Assembly: GCA_027056825.1 (NCBI GenBank)
Contig: JALUJS010000353.1
Span: forward strand, 1-9,440
Direction: 5' to 3'
DNA length: 9,440 nt
From: Candidatus Krumholzibacteriia bacterium
Lineage (GTDB): Bacteria > Krumholzibacteriota > Krumholzibacteriia > LZORAL124-64-63
Shown: piece after piece, positions 6,685-9,440 of the stretch
Layout: each line of letters begins with the position of its first letter
How positions within the stretch are numbered: the stretch's first letter is position 1
Made by a program: the position numbers and the translations under genes
The notes under the pieces: generated by a model
Seen by the model: only the letters and a program-made list of their open reading frames with translations
Databases searched by the model: none
What the model was told of the DNA's origin: nothing

Positions 6685-7935
6685 TCAGGCCAACGCCGCG
6701 CGGAGGTCGGCGACCGTGACGGCGTTGAAGGTCCCGAATGCGGCGGGTTCGCGGGAGGCGATGGCCCCGGGGACGTTGTCGACGAGGCGGTTCCAGGCTG
6801 GTTTGTCCAAGGAGTCGATGAAGTCGGCGAAGGCGTCCGACTCGGCGTTGGGGGGCAGGTAGGTGCGGTACATCCGCACCATGCTCTTGAGCATGGCGAG
6901 ATACGGCTGCAGGTCGGTAGTCGTCGAAAGGGCCTCGCTGTCGATCCAGGCGATGGGGACCTTGACGATGGACCGGGACCGGCGCAGTTCGGTCTTCAGC
7001 AGCAGCTCGATGTCGAAGGCAAACTGCTTCTCGATGAGGTCCCCGGCCACCGCCCGCACCGTGTCGGCGGTGAAAGCCTTGAATCCGCACTGGGTATCGA
7101 CGATGTAGTCCAGGTTGGTGATGATGCGTTTCCAGAGGTAGATGAAGAGCTTGCCCCTGACATTGCGCTTGCCCGCCTTGACCGCGATGGACGTCGGCTC
7201 GCGCCGGGATCCGATGGCCGCGTCTCCGCCGGCGCCGAAGATACCGTCCAGGAGCAGGCCTGTCTGCCCCAGGTGGGTGGAGAGATCCGCGTCCGTGAAC
7301 AGGATGACATGGCCGGGACGGTCGGCTCGCGCCGCCTCCCACATGCCGTAGGCGATGGAGCCTCCCTTGCGGCTCTCGTCCGTGGATCGCAGCGGACCGA
7401 CCACCGGCAGGCGGCGGTCGATGGCGTCCTGCAGGAACAGCACCTTCACCTTGTCCCGGCCGCAGTGCTCATCCAGGATCTTCTGGGCGATCTCTCCGGT
7501 GCGGTTGGGGCACCCGTCGTCCACAACGATCATGTCCCAGGTAAGATCCGGACGGCCGGCGAAGAGCCAGTCCAGCTGGGAGATCTTCCGCAGCAGGAAG
7601 TTTTCGCCCAGGGGGTTCTCGTCGCGGCTGAGGATGCGGATGTCCTCCCTGTAGACCGCGAAGACCACCGAGACGTGCGCGGGCCCGGCCATCCTGAGGA
7701 CCAGGACCCGGGAGCGGGCCAGCTTGACCGCGAGATGAAGCAGCAAGGGGTATTCTTCCCTTTGCGCCGCCAGGCCGTCCTCCAGCGTTGCGAGGGCTTC
7801 CGGCGTATCGTACGCCGTGAGCAGCAAGTCCGCGGCCTCCTGGGCAGCGGCCAAGTGTCTCCCGTCGGTCAGGTCCAGGGCGGAAGGGGCGGTGCGGATG
7901 ATGCCGTCCAGCACGGTAGCCGCGGAGTCATTCAA
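6685..7935 (-). CDS. Family 2 glycosyltransferase, ALG5/DPM1-like, with N-terminal extension
   Basis: The 416-residue protein carries a GT-A catalytic domain from about residue 87. Visible motifs are VSVVFAVYRE (88-97), MIVVDDGCPN (135-144, nucleotide-sugar binding), FTDADLST (213-220, the metal-binding DxD), IGSRRE (241-246), DTQCGFKAF (280-288) and FAFDIELLLKT (306-316). The last two are hallmarks of the dolichyl-phosphate glucosyl/mannosyltransferase (ALG5/DPM1) group, which loads a sugar onto a polyprenyl phosphate. Donor and acceptor here are unknown. Unlike many bacterial relatives (GtrB, ArnC) it has no C-terminal membrane segments, so it looks soluble or peripheral. Residues 1-85 are an unrecognised, probably helical extension, and about 50 residues follow the catalytic core. 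The start is TTG 7935, chosen because GGGAGA lies 7 nt upstream and no in-frame ATG is near; GTG eight codons in is a weaker alternative. It begins 16 nt after the antiporter stop, so the two form an operon. Confidence 0.85.
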   Translation of the reverse strand: MNDSAATVLDGIIRTAPSALDLTDGRHLAAAQEAADLLLTAYDTPEALATLEDGLAAQREEYPLLLHLAVKLARSRVLVLRMAGPAHVSVVFAVYREDIRILSRDENPLGENFLLRKISQLDWLFAGRPDLTWDMIVVDDGCPNRTGEIAQKILDEHCGRDKVKVLFLQDAIDRRLPVVGPLRSTDESRKGGSIAYGMWEAARADRPGHVILFTDADLSTHLGQTGLLLDGIFGAGGDAAIGSRREPTSIAVKAGKRNVRGKLFIYLWKRIITNLDYIVDTQCGFKAFTADTVRAVAGDLIEKQFAFDIELLLKTELRRSRSIVKVPIAWIDSEALSTTTDLQPYLAMLKSMVRMYRTYLPPNAESDAFADFIDSLDKPAWNRLVDNVPGAIASREPAAFGTFNAVTVADLRAALA

Positions 7936-7951
7936 GGTGGGTTCTCCCGGG

Positions 7952-9220
<1,269 letters not shown>

Positions 9221-9440
9221 GGGCAAAACCTCCCGGGACGGATTGTCCCCGAAGGATGCCGCAGGGTCAACCCGTAGGGGCGCCGGCCGGCGGGCCGGCA
9301 GACTTCGCCACGACCTTCGTTCGGGACGGTCGGTTGGGCTGGGATCACGACAACTGGTTCGCTCGTCTGACGAGAGGTGGACCCCAAATTTCGGACAGTA
9401 TGCTAAGGTGACTCCCGCCCTCAAACGAGAAGGACAGGAG
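9221..9440. other. Non-coding divergent upstream region at the right edge
   Basis: No convincing gene lies here. It holds the antiporter ribosome binding site and candidate promoter, a GC-rich inverted repeat with 7-bp arms (GCCGGCC 9282-9288, GGCCGGC 9293-9299) and an operator-like palindrome CTCGTC-T-GACGAG (9362-9374). The last bases, aaggacaggag (9430-9440), look like a Shine-Dalgarno site for a plus-strand gene whose start codon would fall just beyond the window. A possible -10 TATGCT (9399-9404) for that gene has no good -35 at normal spacing. No known riboswitch structure was recognised, though none could be tested by folding. Confidence 0.5.
9242..9270 (-). promoter_or_regulatory. Candidate sigma-70 promoter of the antiporter operon
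   Basis: On the minus strand TTGACC (9270-9265; 5 of 6 to TTGACA) is followed after 17 nt by GACAAT (9247-9242; 4 of 6 to TATAAT). Transcription would start near 9235, right at the GGGAGG ribosome binding site (9234-9229), giving a very short leader of about 15 nt. That tightness is the main reason for caution. Confidence 0.4.

Noticed and set aside
9282..9299. GC-rich inverted repeat upstream of the antiporter considered as a sodium-responsive riboswitch or terminator
   Set aside because: The stem is only 7 bp, has no T tract, lies upstream of the predicted transcription start, and no known riboswitch core was recognised.
9221..9424. N-terminal extension of the antiporter to a start at 9424
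   Set aside because: The extra 68 residues are Arg/Pro/Ser-rich, precede a clear first membrane helix with its own Shine-Dalgarno at ATG 9220, and match nothing known in the family.

Overview
The window is a GC-rich (clearly above 60 percent) bacterial segment that is nearly filled by genes. Five of its seven genes belong to chemotaxis signalling. The composition, the strong AGGAGG-type ribosome binding sites, the receptor hairpin-tip variant ALNATIEAASAGEAGKGFAVV and the abundance of receptors suggest a motile proteobacterium, possibly of the Desulfovibrio type. That placement is inference from style and no marker gene is present.

Layout, left to right. (1) Bases 2-655 (+) are the catalytic C-terminal half of a CheB methylesterase cut by the window edge, followed 33 nt later by cheR (689-1765, +). 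This is the receptor adaptation pair. (2) A perfect 11-bp hairpin at 1785-1810 separates cheR from a convergent two-receptor operon on the minus strand. In transcription order that operon holds a membrane receptor with a PilJ/NarX-like periplasmic sensor (4853-3168), then a soluble receptor whose Aer-like PAS domain sits at the C-terminus (3127-1838). (3) A 219-bp divergent region (4854-5072) carries two candidate sigma-28 (FliA) promoters, one per strand, plus a 12-bp palindrome. (4) A third receptor on the plus strand (5073-6590) has a short membrane hairpin and a C-terminal zinc-binding CZB domain, and ends at a hairpin followed by a T tract (6610-6646). (5) The minus-strand block 9220-6685 is unrelated to chemotaxis: a CPA1/NhaP-type sodium/proton antiporter followed, after 16 nt, by a soluble ALG5/DPM-like family 2 glycosyltransferase with a TTG start. 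(6) The right edge (9221-9440) is a non-coding divergent upstream region with a candidate sigma-70 promoter for the antiporter. Its last bases look like a ribosome binding site for a plus-strand gene starting just outside the window.

How the parts work together. The three receptors would control CheA through their conserved hairpin tips. Between them they offer a periplasmic small-ligand or anion-type input (PilJ-like), a flavin/PAS redox-type input in the cytoplasm, and a zinc/cysteine (CZB) input. CheR and CheB would set their methylation levels. The sigma-28 promoters would tie receptor expression to flagellar assembly. The most unusual points are the reversed Aer layout, the near-identical 96-bp inverted repeat between two divergent receptor genes, and the paired sigma-28 promoters. 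I see no mobile element, CRISPR array, tRNA or rRNA, and no convincing wholly new system.
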